Source: Hyphomicrobiales bacterium (GTDB lineage Bacteria; Pseudomonadota; Alphaproteobacteria; Rhizobiales; Beijerinckiaceae). Taken from it: a DNA stretch of 64,000 nt. Under the pieces are notes generated by a model. The model saw nothing but the letters and a program-made list of their open reading frames with translations. It was not told the DNA's origin and did no database searches. The translations under genes and the position numbers were made by a program. Positions 8,068 to 16,995 of the stretch are shown piece after piece. Positions within the stretch are counted from its first letter, which is position 1, and each line of letters starts with the position of its first letter. The stretch lies in assembly GCA_930633525.1 (NCBI GenBank), contig CAKNFP010000004.1:1-64000 (forward strand), given 5' to 3'.

Positions 8068-9417
8068 TTATTTCACATGACGTGCACGGGCCCGCTCATG
8101 TCGGATTTCCCGCAAGGCCTCCTTCACCGGGTCCGGATAGAAGGCCGAGAAGTCGAGATCGCGCCGGACGAAGACCATGATGCGCGAGCCCTGGTCGACA
8201 TGGATCGTCGGCGGAATGTGGATGGAGTCGCGCAGCGCTTCCTCGGCGATCCGGTTCAGCGTCATCGAAACCTGCTGCGCGCCGATCTGCCGCGCATAGA
8301 GTGCGTTCTGGTTCGGCTGGCCCTGCACGACCACCGGCTGGCCGGTGGTCGGATCGATGGTGCTGTACTGGTTCTGGCCAGATTGATTGTCCTGTCCGAG
8401 ATTGGCGATGAATTGCGCCGCGCCGCCGACGAGGCTGAGCAGGATCGCCGAGCCGAATTTCTCGACCCAGTGCTTGTCGACGATGCCGGTCATGCCGGTA
8501 CGGCCGAGTTCGTCGGTCCCCATCGAGCCGAGCTGCACGGAGACGCCGTCGCTTCTCAGCATCCGCGTCCAGACGATGAAGACGCGGGTCTGGCCCGTGC
8601 TCAGACCGCTGCGGTATTCGCCGATCAGGCGGGAACCGGCCGGAATGAGAATGCGGCGACCGTCGAAGGACCAGACATTCTCGGAGACGACGGCACGCAC
8701 CATGCCGGCGAGATCGCTCTGGATCGCCGTCTCGAGCGCGCCCTTGATCATGGTCCCCTGGGCGACGAGAGCGTCGATACGCGGGTTTTTCGTCGCCTCG
8801 GAGATCTCGACGCCTGCCTGCCCGGTGCGGGCCAGAAAGCGTCGATTCGGATCGTCTTCGGTATTGTCGGCGGCGACGGCCCCGCTGCCATTGCCATTGG
8901 TGCCCCTGGTTTCTCCCGCTGTGCCGCCGCTATCGGCCACGAGCTGGCCCGCGCGCAGACGCTCCCACTTCTTTCGTTCTTCTTCCGCCAGACGCAGCCG
9001 CTCCTCCTCGGCCAGCCGGCGCGCTTCGCTGTCGTCGGGTACGGTCGCCTCCTGGATCGGCGGCTGGAGGGGCGGCGGCGGTGGAGGCGCTTCGATTGTC
9101 GTCGGAGGCTGGGCTGGCGGCGGAGGCGGAGGTTCGGGCGCGGTCGGGACCGTAATGGTGCCGTTGTCGAGCTGCGGTCGCGGCGTGTCGATCGACGGGC
9201 CCGGATACTGGGTGGTTCGGAAGTCCTCCGTGTCCGGGCTCGTGATCGAAGGGCGGTCGGGGGCACGCATCGCGCTGTAGATCATCCAGCCGGCGACCAG
9301 GACGGCGCCGGTCGGAGCCACAACCTTCAGGAAGGTCCCGATCCGTGAGGCACGCGCCGCAACGACACTTCCGGCGGCCTCTTCGGCGAGGGCGCGATAC
9401 TCGTTAGGAGATGGCAT
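8068..9417 (-). CDS. virB10: T4SS inner-to-outer membrane scaffold VirB10
   Basis: A protein of 449 residues of the TrbI/VirB10 family, which spans the envelope and forms the core complex with VirB9 and VirB7. It has a cytoplasmic N-terminus, one membrane segment near 30-48, and a proline-rich periplasmic region near 85-125 (PEPPPPPPAQPP). The C-terminal beta domain contains the conserved stretches AGSRLIGEYRSG and GTDELGRTGMTG. It overlaps virB9 by 14 bases. Confidence 0.92.
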   Translation of the reverse strand: MPSPNEYRALAEEAAGSVVAARASRIGTFLKVVAPTGAVLVAGWMIYSAMRAPDRPSITSPDTEDFRTTQYPGPSIDTPRPQLDNGTITVPTAPEPPPPPPAQPPTTIEAPPPPPPLQPPIQEATVPDDSEARRLAEEERLRLAEEERKKWERLRAGQLVADSGGTAGETRGTNGNGSGAVAADNTEDDPNRRFLARTGQAGVEISEATKNPRIDALVAQGTMIKGALETAIQSDLAGMVRAVVSENVWSFDGRRILIPAGSRLIGEYRSGLSTGQTRVFIVWTRMLRSDGVSVQLGSMGTDELGRTGMTGIVDKHWVEKFGSAILLSLVGGAAQFIANLGQDNQSGQNQYSTIDPTTGQPVVVQGQPNQNALYARQIGAQQVSMTLNRIAEEALRDSIHIPPTIHVDQGSRIMVFVRRDLDFSAFYPDPVKEALREIRHERARARHVK

Positions 9418-10252
9418 TGCGGGTCCTCACCGGACGCGATTTCGGGCCACCGATGCGCTGTGGCGCATGAGGTTCCAGACCCGTCGGCTGGTTCAGATTG
9501 TTGAGGCGCATGTTGAAGATGCAGATTGCGTCGTCGCCGTTGCGCAGCGTCCACTGGTGGTTGACCCGATCGACGACGAGGTATTCTCCCTCGCGCCGGA
9601 AATTGATCAGGCTCTCGTTGCGCTCGGCATCGACGACATAGATCGCCGGCGTCTCGCGCGCCGGATCGAAGCGAAAGAAGGTCTTGGTGCCGTCATCGAA
9701 GATCACGAGCGGCTTGTTGGCGGAGGAGCCTTTGTAGCCATAGGCCGAGTTCACATTCTCCGCCCGCAAATTGCGGAGATTGGGCTGCGCGGCACGCTCG
9801 CGCGCCTGTGCCATCATGGCGGCGTTGTCGCCCTCCTCGTCGGGATAGCGGAAGACGATCGAATAGACCTGCTGCGCGACCGGCCGGAATTCGCCCTTCA
9901 GGATGAAGACGTAGGAGCGCTTGTTGGTGAGCACGTTGAGATTGGCGTGGGCCTCCTTCTCGACCGGCTTCACGAAGAGGACGTTCCCCTTCTTGTTCGG
10001 CTCGATGCGCCAGGCGAGCGCATCGCCGGCGCCGAGCGTCTCGATCCGCTCATCCTCTGCGAAGGTGATCATGGTCGAGGCGCCATAGGAGGCCTGCACC
10101 GAGACGACCTCGTCCTTGTTATACCAGACATAGCGGATACGACTGTCGCGCGGTCCCGAACGTGGGCTGAGCTCCGCTGCGGCCGGGAGGGCGACGGTGA
10201 CGATCTGCATGACGAGGAGCACAAGCGCACCCACGCGCCGGGGGATCGTCAT
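9404..10252 (-). CDS. virB9: T4SS outer-membrane core protein VirB9
   Basis: A protein of 282 residues with a cleavable signal (a hydrophobic stretch ending near AALPAAAEL). The typical family blocks are DSRIRYVWYNKDEV near the N-terminus and the C-terminal NYGYKGSS-like block (here NSAYGYKGSSANKP). It ends with FDDGTKTFFRF and a C-terminal beta domain. It partners with VirB7 and VirB10 in the core complex. It starts 4 bases inside the end of virB8. Confidence 0.9.
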   Translation of the reverse strand: MTIPRRVGALVLLVMQIVTVALPAAAELSPRSGPRDSRIRYVWYNKDEVVSVQASYGASTMITFAEDERIETLGAGDALAWRIEPNKKGNVLFVKPVEKEAHANLNVLTNKRSYVFILKGEFRPVAQQVYSIVFRYPDEEGDNAAMMAQARERAAQPNLRNLRAENVNSAYGYKGSSANKPLVIFDDGTKTFFRFDPARETPAIYVVDAERNESLINFRREGEYLVVDRVNHQWTLRNGDDAICIFNMRLNNLNQPTGLEPHAPQRIGGPKSRPVRTRNAIS

Positions 10253-10971
10253 GGCCTGCTCCCCTCGGGCGTGACGGTCTCCTGGTCGCGTCGGTATTCA
10301 AGGACCTGGAAGCCGAGCGGGTTCTGGAAACGATATTCGTTGCGGGCGGGCGCCGCGGTGTAGCGGAAGCGGATCAGCGACACCCAGTGCCGGGTGACGA
10401 TGTTCGTCTGGGATTTCTCCTCGGTCGAGAATCTGACGAGCGCTGTGCGCTGGTTCGGGAAGGTGACCGATTTGACGTTGACCGCGACGATCGTGTTCGA
10501 GCCGAGGATCTTGATCGGGTTCTGCGGATTGGCGGGACTGTAGAGTTCGACGAGCTCACGAGAGGCGTCGCCCAATGACAGGAGCTGCGCCAGGTCGAAA
10601 TTGTCCTTGAGCGCCTTCGGATCATAGGTCTCGCGCGCCTTCACATAACGCACGAGATCGAAGGTCGCGATCGCCTCATCCTGCTGCAGCGGTCCTTCGG
10701 CCATCGGCCGCTTCACCTCGACGAAGCCGGTCGAGCGATCGACCACCACCATATAGGGTTCATAGGTCTTGAGCGGCAGCGCCAGGACCAGGGCTCCTAG
10801 CGCGGCGACCGCGATCACCGACATGACGAGCGCGATCGTCCAGGCGATCGAACGGGACCAGCGGTTCCGGCGGGCGATGTCGTTCTCCCAGATCGCCGCG
10901 TCGGTGTAATACGGCAAGGGCGGGGTCCTGCCCTGGACCGCTCCCGCGGCCTCGCTCACCAATTCCGTCAT
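10249..10971 (-). CDS. virB8: T4SS assembly factor VirB8
   Basis: A protein of 240 residues. It has a short cytoplasmic N-terminus, one membrane segment near residues 42-65 (IAWTIALVMSVIAVAALGAL) and a periplasmic NTF2-like domain. The family features DLVRYVKARETYDP and a C-terminal LGFQVLEYRRD are present. It is a nucleation factor for the channel and lies in the standard place before virB9. Confidence 0.9.
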   Translation of the reverse strand: MTELVSEAAGAVQGRTPPLPYYTDAAIWENDIARRNRWSRSIAWTIALVMSVIAVAALGALVLALPLKTYEPYMVVVDRSTGFVEVKRPMAEGPLQQDEAIATFDLVRYVKARETYDPKALKDNFDLAQLLSLGDASRELVELYSPANPQNPIKILGSNTIVAVNVKSVTFPNQRTALVRFSTEEKSQTNIVTRHWVSLIRFRYTAAPARNEYRFQNPLGFQVLEYRRDQETVTPEGSRP

Positions 10972-10986
10972 GCCTGTTCCTGACCG

Positions 10987-12069
10987 CTATGCGGTTTCTG
11001 TGAGTTTCTTCGCCAGGCGCTTGTAGTCGGCGCTCTGCTCGAACTCCCGTTGCGTGTACTGGAGACGCGCGCGTGCCCGCCCCGCATGGCGCTCTCCGGG
11101 CGTGGTCCAACCCGTTCGGTCGAGCAGCTTTCTCCCAAGCGCGCTGCCGCCCATGGCGGCGCCAAAGGCACCGATCCGCGAGTACATGCCGCCAAAGCGC
11201 GGCGACTGGACCGCGATGCCGCCGGCGATCGAGGCGGCAACCATCGTGATCTGCGAGAGCAGCAGGATGCCGATCACGCAGATGACCACGAGGGGCGCAG
11301 CTTCGGTGAAGCTCGTCGCCACCTTCGCGTTCGCCTGGTTGACCGCGTCGAAATAGCTCTGGCTGATCGAGATGAAGAAGGCGCAGAAGCCATAGACGAG
11401 GATCTGCACGCAGACATATTGCACGATCGAGGACGCCCAGCCCGAAAAGAACCGGCTCGTGTAGCCGAACAGCAGGAGGACGATGAAGATCGGGGCGAGT
11501 GCCAGCAGCAGCCAGAGGAAGATCTTGGCGAGAATGATCAGGAACAGCGCGTAGCCGACCAGCAGCGCCCCGAAAATCAGGATGACTGCGCCCAGGACAT
11601 AGCCGCCGAAATTGAGCACGCCGAGATTCTTGATGAAGCTGGTCGTCGAGCCCGCGAGCGAGTCCCACATGTTCTGGAGCCCGGTCTGCACGCCGTTGAC
11701 CGAGTTGAGCCCGGCCGACGTCCCGGTGACGTTGGCGCTCACGCTCGTCAGCATCGCGTTGCCGATGGCCGAGGGACCTTCGTTCAGCATCTGATAGGCG
11801 AAAGTCTGAAAATCGTTCCAGCTTGTCGCCAGCGCATAGATGGCGAAGGCGCGCAGAAGCCGGAAGGTGATCTCCGCTGGATTGCCCTGCGCGGTTCCCG
11901 ACCAGATGCCGTAGGCCCAGACGATCACATAGAGCGTCAGCAGCAGCCCCGCGACGCCGACCTGGCCCCCGCCCGTCAGGGCGGAAGCGAGATTCTGATA
12001 CGCCTGGCTGACGAAATTGTTGCCGAAGCGGTCGACGGTCGAGAGCAGCGTCGTGATGTTGAAATTCAT
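10987..12069 (-). CDS. virB6: T4SS polytopic inner-membrane protein VirB6
   Basis: A protein of 360 residues of the TrbL/VirB6 family. It has at least five hydrophobic segments, including VAGLLLTLYVIVWAYGI, two adjacent helices around GGYVLGAVILIFGALLVGYA, and a block near 265-285. The conserved tryptophan region FSGWASSIVQYV is present. The C-terminal 60 residues are basic and soluble. It is expected to form part of the inner-membrane translocation pore. It lies 15 bases upstream of virB8. Confidence 0.88.
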   Translation of the reverse strand: MNFNITTLLSTVDRFGNNFVSQAYQNLASALTGGGQVGVAGLLLTLYVIVWAYGIWSGTAQGNPAEITFRLLRAFAIYALATSWNDFQTFAYQMLNEGPSAIGNAMLTSVSANVTGTSAGLNSVNGVQTGLQNMWDSLAGSTTSFIKNLGVLNFGGYVLGAVILIFGALLVGYALFLIILAKIFLWLLLALAPIFIVLLLFGYTSRFFSGWASSIVQYVCVQILVYGFCAFFISISQSYFDAVNQANAKVATSFTEAAPLVVICVIGILLLSQITMVAASIAGGIAVQSPRFGGMYSRIGAFGAAMGGSALGRKLLDRTGWTTPGERHAGRARARLQYTQREFEQSADYKRLAKKLTETA

Positions 12070-12085
12070 GCGCCGCGGCTCCGTT

Positions 12086-12289
12086 TTATCGCGCCGGGGC
12101 CGCGTTGACCGGCCGCATCGGGCCGCATTCCTCGAAAGGGGCCGGCGTTTCGGGCCCGAGCGAGGAAAACGCCATCGGCACGATCGGCGGGCCTTCGTCG
12201 CGCGAGCACGGCGCCTTGAGCGGCTTCACCGCGCACCCGCCGATGAGCGCGGTCAGGACGCAGGCCGCAATGAGGCGCCCTCCCCTCAT
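12086..12289 (-). CDS. VirB7-like small lipoprotein
   Basis: A 67-residue secreted lipoprotein. A short basic start and a hydrophobic run lead to the lipobox LIGGC with cysteine at about 19. Two further Cys lie in the mature part. Its ATG overlaps the stop of the virB5 gene, and virB6 follows. Size, lipobox and operon position fit the VirB7 role of anchoring VirB9 in the outer membrane. Sequence similarity to known VirB7 was not judged. Confidence 0.65.
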   Translation of the reverse strand: MRGGRLIAACVLTALIGGCAVKPLKAPCSRDEGPPIVPMAFSSLGPETPAPFEECGPMRPVNAAPAR

Positions 12290-13008
12290 CGCCCCGCCTT
12301 GTACTCGAGCGCGCGGGTCGCCTGCGAGATCATGGTCATACGGTCGATGTTGGGCTGGTTGGCGGCGGCCGTCGCCGTGTTCACCGCGCCGATCAACTCG
12401 TTCACGGTGATGCCGGTTTGCACCATGATCTGGCTGTTCTGGTCGACGCTCCCCTTGAGGTCCTGAGCTTGGCCGATCATGCCGGCCCCTTGCTTGAAGG
12501 CGCCGCTGCGGGTCTGCACACCCGATTGCGTGGAGTCGACGAGGCCCGTGATGGTGCCGGCCGTATTGACGAGCTGCGAATAGCTCTTGTCCATCGGGAT
12601 GGTCTGGCCGTTGATCAGGCCTGAGATCGTCTTCACGAGCTGCAGGCCGTTGATGAGGCCCGAAACGATGTTCTGCGAGCCGCCGCCCATCCCCGCAAAG
12701 GACAGCGATCCCCCGGAGATCACGCTGCCGAGCGACGGCGCGCCGCCCATCGAGAAGCTGCCGCCACCGAGCGCGATCTGGGAGAGTTGCCCCGCCTGGC
12801 TGGTGCGATCGCCGGTCACGGCGGCCAACGTCTTCTGCGTGAACTGCATGATCTCCCGGTCGGCGGCGAGGATGCTGTTGGTCGTCGTCGCGATCTCCTG
12901 CGCCTTGCGCAGGTTCGCATTGTCGATCACCGGCGTCTGCGCGGAGGCGGCGGTCGCGGCAAGGAGCGCCGCGACGCTCGCGCACAGGGTCTGGATGGGC
13001 TTTCGCAT
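12286..13008 (-). CDS. virB5: VirB5-type minor pilus protein
   Basis: A protein of 240 residues with a signal peptide ending AATAASAQ. The ATG at 13008 is preferred over a GTG 18 bases upstream because AAAGGAG lies about 10 bases before it. The middle is Gly/Ser-rich (GGGSFSMGGAPSLG) and the flanks are helical, as in VirB5/TrbJ-type tip adhesins. Its C-terminal third shares the pattern NSxIxxQTGxTxNExI with the next gene upstream in the operon. It is coupled by ATGA overlap to the VirB7-like lipoprotein. Confidence 0.72.
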   Translation of the reverse strand: MRKPIQTLCASVAALLAATAASAQTPVIDNANLRKAQEIATTTNSILAADREIMQFTQKTLAAVTGDRTSQAGQLSQIALGGGSFSMGGAPSLGSVISGGSLSFAGMGGGSQNIVSGLINGLQLVKTISGLINGQTIPMDKSYSQLVNTAGTITGLVDSTQSGVQTRSGAFKQGAGMIGQAQDLKGSVDQNSQIMVQTGITVNELIGAVNTATAAANQPNIDRMTMISQATRALEYKAGR

Positions 13009-13028
13009 CACGATCGCTCCTTTCACGC

Positions 13029-13961
13029 TCAGCGAGATTGGTACTGTCGGACCGCGGCCATCAGCTCATCGCTCGACAATGGCTGCTGCGCGGCATTGGC
13101 CCGGGCGGTTTCGCGTTCGATCGCAAAGGAGACGTTGCCCCCCGTGTCGTTGTAGCGGCGGGCGACGCAGCCCGGCGCCGGTGTCGTCCCGTAGGGCGTC
13201 GTCGAGCAGCCCGCGGCCACGCAGGGGCTTGCGGCGGTCCCCTCCCCCGTCATCCCGGCCGGACATAGATTGATCGTCTGTCGCGGCCTAGCCTGTCCGC
13301 GGGCCGATGTCGGCAGCGTGACGCCGCGCGTGCCTTGGCTCGACATCGAGGCGGCGGCGAGATTGGGGAGGTTGAAGGCTTGCGTGAGGAACGACACGCC
13401 GTGGATGGTCTCGTTGAAGGTGAGCCCGGTCTGTGTGCGGATCGCGCTGTTGCGGTCCATCGCTTCCATCAGCGTGCCGTCCGAGCCGACCTCACGGCCC
13501 ATGCGCTCGAAGACCTGGCGGTTCGGCTGGATCGAGGCCTGCACCGTCTCCATACCGCCGATGACCTGGCCCGTGCCTTCGCGATCGGCGCGTGGCGCGG
13601 CCGTCCAGTCGGCCGCTGGCTGTGATCCCGTGCCGGTGGACTCCGTCGTCGTCGGCTTGGTGAAGGCCGGCGACGTCTTGATGGTTGGGTCAGCCCGATC
13701 GAGGGTCGCCGCGCCACGGCCCGCATCGGGCTTCTGCGTCGGGCTCGTGACCGCATCGTCCTTCTTCGGCTTGGTCACCGAGCAGTTGATGCCTTGCGTG
13801 AATGTCTGGGTCTTGCCGGTGATGAGTTTGATCTCGACCTTCTTGGTGGACTCGTCCGTGCGCCGGTCGAGGATCGCCCCGTCATTCACCGGCACGGCGG
13901 CAAGGGTGGAGCTCGCGAATCCGGTTGCCAGCAGCATGAAGGCGAATGTCTGGACCCGCAT
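13029..13961 (-). CDS. Secreted T4SS operon protein related to its VirB5 neighbour
   Basis: A protein of 310 residues with a signal peptide (cleavage near STLAA). The N-terminal half is low-complexity, Thr/Pro/Lys-rich. Residues near 175-205 contain DRNSAIRTQTGLTFNETI, which aligns without gaps with DQNSQIMVQTGITVNELI in the adjacent VirB5-type protein. The tail has several cysteines (NLCPAGMTGEG, ASPCVAAGCS). It sits between virB4 and virB5. The best guess is a second pilus-associated subunit; I do not recognise a named family. Confidence 0.6.
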   Translation of the reverse strand: MRVQTFAFMLLATGFASSTLAAVPVNDGAILDRRTDESTKKVEIKLITGKTQTFTQGINCSVTKPKKDDAVTSPTQKPDAGRGAATLDRADPTIKTSPAFTKPTTTESTGTGSQPAADWTAAPRADREGTGQVIGGMETVQASIQPNRQVFERMGREVGSDGTLMEAMDRNSAIRTQTGLTFNETIHGVSFLTQAFNLPNLAAASMSSQGTRGVTLPTSARGQARPRQTINLCPAGMTGEGTAASPCVAAGCSTTPYGTTPAPGCVARRYNDTGGNVSFAIERETARANAAQQPLSSDELMAAVRQYQSR

Positions 13962-13963
13962 GA

Positions 13964-16372
13964 TCAGTCCCTTCCCATGAAGACCGGCAGCCAGGCCTGC
14001 GGATCGTCACCGACGCGGGCGCGCAGCGCGTCGAGCTCGGCGACCGTCTCGGTGCGGCCCGACAGCACCTTGATCAACTCCGGCATGCCCCGGAGATTGA
14101 GGCGCGCGATTACGCTGTCCTGGTCGTGCTTGATCAGGAAGGAGCGCGATTCCGCCGGCGTCGTCCGGATCCAGCGCACCTCGCGGGCCGAAAGTCGGAA
14201 GGCGCCGCCATAGGATGCTTCGTCGGCCTTCGGGTTCGGGAAGAAGATGTTCGTTGCCGATTGCTCGATGAGCGTGTGCGCGAGCTTGGAGTTCACGATA
14301 TCGGCTGCCGATTGCGTGCCGAAGCCGATGACCCCGTTCTGCTTGCGGATGGTCTTGAGCTTGTCCTTGATGAAGTAACTGAAGACCTCGTCATCGAGGA
14401 GCCGCCAGCCCTCGTCGAGGAAGATCATCACCGGCTGGCCGTCCAGCAGCTCGTCGAGCCGGTGGAAGATGTACATCAGCGCCGCCGTCCGGTTAACGGG
14501 ATCGTCGAGCACGCTGGTCATGTCAAAGCCGAAGATCGAGGCCATCGAGAACGTGTCCTCGGCATTGTTGAACAGCCAGCCGCGCTGGTCCTCGCGGATC
14601 CAGGGCTGTAAGCGGGCATAGAGATCGTCGTCGCCAGCCCGCATGGCGCCACGCAGCAGCTCGGCGAATTCGTCGAGCGTCCGCCCCTCCGGCGGCGCCG
14701 TCAGAACCTGCGTGATCGCGTTGCGGATCACCTGCTCCTCGCGGGTCGAATGCCCGATGCCGTCGGCGCGGCGGAGCATGAAGCTGAAGAGCTGGAACAG
14801 GAATTCGCGGTTCGCGCCATTGTCGGAGAGCCGCAACGGATTGAATCCGGTCGGCTCGCCGGCACGCAGGACCTCGTATTGCCCGCCAAGCGCGCGCACG
14901 AAAATCTCCAGGCCCCGGTCCTTGTCGACCAGCACCAGCTTTGGCCGCGGCTGCACGCGTTGGGCCTGGGCGGAGATGAAGCCGAGGAACACGGTCTTTC
15001 CCGAGCCCGATGGTCCCGTGACCGTGAAATTACCGAGATCACGGACGTGGAAATTGAAGAAATACGCGGTCTGCGATGTCGTCTCGAGGACCGAGATCGG
15101 TGTGCCCCAATGCGTTCCGCTAGCTTGGCCGCTCGGATAGTTATGGAGCGAGGAGAACCCGGCCATGTTCTTCGAGGAGATCATGGAGGAGCGAGCGATA
15201 TAGGAGGCGTTGCCGGGGAGCTGCGCCCAGAAGACGGGCTCGCAATTCAGGTCCTCGCGCACCCAGATCGCCGAGACGTCCGTCAGGGCCGTGCCGCAAT
15301 CGGTGACGCATTTCGTCACCTCCTCCATGTCGCGGCCGAGGCAGAGCAGGCTGAGATGGTGGTGGCCATAAATGGATTCGGACGAGAGAAGCTCGTCCCG
15401 CGCATCCGAAAGGTGCTCGGCGACGACGGAGCCAGCCTCGTCCGACATCTCGATCTGCCGGCCGACGCGATCGATCTGCGTCATGGCGATCGGCTTGTCG
15501 ATGATGGCGAAGGACTGCGTGACGATGAACTCGTGCGGCACCCGCAGCATCGGATTCAGCATCCCCGGCCCGGTCAGGGCCGGGTACTCGCTGACCGAGA
15601 TCATCGCGCCGAAGCGTGTGTCGTCCGGCGAGGCGCCACGGATCTCGACGGCGTTACGGCCGAAGAATAGCCGTTTCGTCGACAGCGCTTCGGCCAGCTT
15701 CATGCGCGGCAGTGCCATCGGGCGCGGCATGCCGCCATTGACGAGCTGAACGAGGAATTCCAACGGCTCCGAATGCCAGACGCCGCCGCGATCGACGACC
15801 CGCAGCACCCGTGCGCCATAGGCCTGCAGGGTCTCGCGCATGGCCGTCATCACGTCCGAGAGTTCGTTGACGGCCTGCTCCTCGCTGAGCGAGCGGCCGT
15901 CCGTGTCGTGGCGCCCGAACAATTTGCGCAACACGACATCGACCGTGCCGACACTGCCCTGGAGTTCTCGCCGGATGACGGTGAGATAGATGTCGTTCAC
16001 GAACATCCGCCGCTGGCGCAGCCCGGCGGTGTAGCGTTCGTCGAGCTCGCGACAGAAATCGTTGTCGAAGGTCGAGGCGATCGAAGGCTTCACCTCGCGC
16101 CGGACGATATGGGTGTAGAGCGCGTAGCGCGACGAGCCCAGCGCCCGCAGGAGATCGTTGCGGCCGAGCAGTCGTGAATTGACCTCACTGATATCGGCTG
16201 TCTCGAAACAGAAGCCGGAGAGGTGCAGGAACGACATCAACATGCCGTCATCCGTGCGGATCGTCTCGTCGGAGACGTGCCGCGAATACGGAATATGCGA
16301 GCCGACCGGGTTCTCGCGTCGCGACACCGCTCCAAAGCTCAGCTCGTCCCGCAGTGCCCGCGCGATCACCAT
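13964..16372 (-). CDS. virB4: T4SS ATPase VirB4
   Basis: A protein of 802 residues, the largest energising ATPase of the channel. The N-terminal CagE/VirB4 domain is followed by Walker A GPSGSGKTV near 453-461 and Walker B VMIFLDEGW near 655. The later conserved block FGTQSAADIVNS is also present. Length is typical. The ATG lies next to the virB3 stop, and the gene ends 2 bases before the VirB5-related gene. Confidence 0.93.
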   Translation of the reverse strand: MVIARALRDELSFGAVSRRENPVGSHIPYSRHVSDETIRTDDGMLMSFLHLSGFCFETADISEVNSRLLGRNDLLRALGSSRYALYTHIVRREVKPSIASTFDNDFCRELDERYTAGLRQRRMFVNDIYLTVIRRELQGSVGTVDVVLRKLFGRHDTDGRSLSEEQAVNELSDVMTAMRETLQAYGARVLRVVDRGGVWHSEPLEFLVQLVNGGMPRPMALPRMKLAEALSTKRLFFGRNAVEIRGASPDDTRFGAMISVSEYPALTGPGMLNPMLRVPHEFIVTQSFAIIDKPIAMTQIDRVGRQIEMSDEAGSVVAEHLSDARDELLSSESIYGHHHLSLLCLGRDMEEVTKCVTDCGTALTDVSAIWVREDLNCEPVFWAQLPGNASYIARSSMISSKNMAGFSSLHNYPSGQASGTHWGTPISVLETTSQTAYFFNFHVRDLGNFTVTGPSGSGKTVFLGFISAQAQRVQPRPKLVLVDKDRGLEIFVRALGGQYEVLRAGEPTGFNPLRLSDNGANREFLFQLFSFMLRRADGIGHSTREEQVIRNAITQVLTAPPEGRTLDEFAELLRGAMRAGDDDLYARLQPWIREDQRGWLFNNAEDTFSMASIFGFDMTSVLDDPVNRTAALMYIFHRLDELLDGQPVMIFLDEGWRLLDDEVFSYFIKDKLKTIRKQNGVIGFGTQSAADIVNSKLAHTLIEQSATNIFFPNPKADEASYGGAFRLSAREVRWIRTTPAESRSFLIKHDQDSVIARLNLRGMPELIKVLSGRTETVAELDALRARVGDDPQAWLPVFMGRD

Positions 16373-16374
16373 GG

Positions 16375-16668
16375 CTAGACCCGGTAGCTCGTCGCGCCCC
16401 AGAACCCCCTGCTCCGGGGCGGGACCTTTCGGCCGCGGATCAGCATGATCTCGAAGATCGCCGGATCGCGCACGATCATGATCCGGCCGATCGCGTAGAG
16501 CGGCAGGATGGTCAGCAGCATCAGGAGGTTCTTCGTCACGAGAAAGATGACGGCGGAGAAGACGCCGATCAGCATGAAGAACTGATAGGGCACGCCGAGA
16601 AGGCTCGGCGGTCGGGTCAGTCCCTTCACCAATGGCGTGATCAGCGGCTGATCGACCTCCTCGGCCAT
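16375..16668 (-). CDS. virB3: T4SS inner-membrane protein VirB3
   Basis: A 97-residue protein. The ATG at 16668 (MAEEVDQPLITPLVKGLTRP) is chosen over an upstream start that would add a Ser/Arg-rich artefact. The signature PLxxGLTRPP-LLGVP is present, followed by one long or two short hydrophobic segments (FFMLIGVFSAVIFLVTKN and LLMLLTILPLYAI). VirB3 works with VirB4, whose gene follows directly. Confidence 0.9.
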   Translation of the reverse strand: MAEEVDQPLITPLVKGLTRPPSLLGVPYQFFMLIGVFSAVIFLVTKNLLMLLTILPLYAIGRIMIVRDPAIFEIMLIRGRKVPPRSRGFWGATSYRV

Positions 16669-16672
16669 GCGA

Positions 16673-16981
16673 TCACCTGCCGACCGCCGATTGGAAGAAC
16701 TGGACGATCTGAGCCGATCCGAAGACGAGCACGATGCCGAAGATGACCGATCCAGCAAAACCCCAGGTCAGGCGCCCGACGAAGGCCATGAGCCCGCAGG
16801 CGATGACCGCGAGCACCGCGAGCGACGTCGAGATCGGTCCCGTCAGCGTGTTGACGAGTGTCTGCAGGGTGCTCTGGACAGGCTGAAGCTGACCGCCGCT
16901 CTGTGCCAGGGCCGGTGCTGCCATTGCCATAGCCACGGCGCCTGCCAATGCGCTCCGTCCGATCCAGCCCTCAAGCCTCAT
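16673..16981 (-). CDS. virB2: Major conjugative pilin VirB2
   Basis: A 102-residue prepilin. The ATG at 16981 is preceded by GGAGAG. It has a long signal sequence ending AAPALAQ and a mature part of about 60 residues. Two hydrophobic helices (ISTSLAVLAVIACGLMAFVG and FAGSVIFGIVLVFGSAQIV) are separated by a short basic loop, as in cyclic or VirB2-type pilins. It sits between virB1 and virB3. Confidence 0.9.
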   Translation of the reverse strand: MRLEGWIGRSALAGAVAMAMAAPALAQSGGQLQPVQSTLQTLVNTLTGPISTSLAVLAVIACGLMAFVGRLTWGFAGSVIFGIVLVFGSAQIVQFFQSAVGR

Positions 16982-16995
16982 GGTCTTGCTCTCCT

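Noticed and set aside
5199..12108. Long plus-strand open frames opposite the T4SS genes
   Set aside because: They are mirror frames of GC-rich genes with clear function, and their products show no domain or normal composition.
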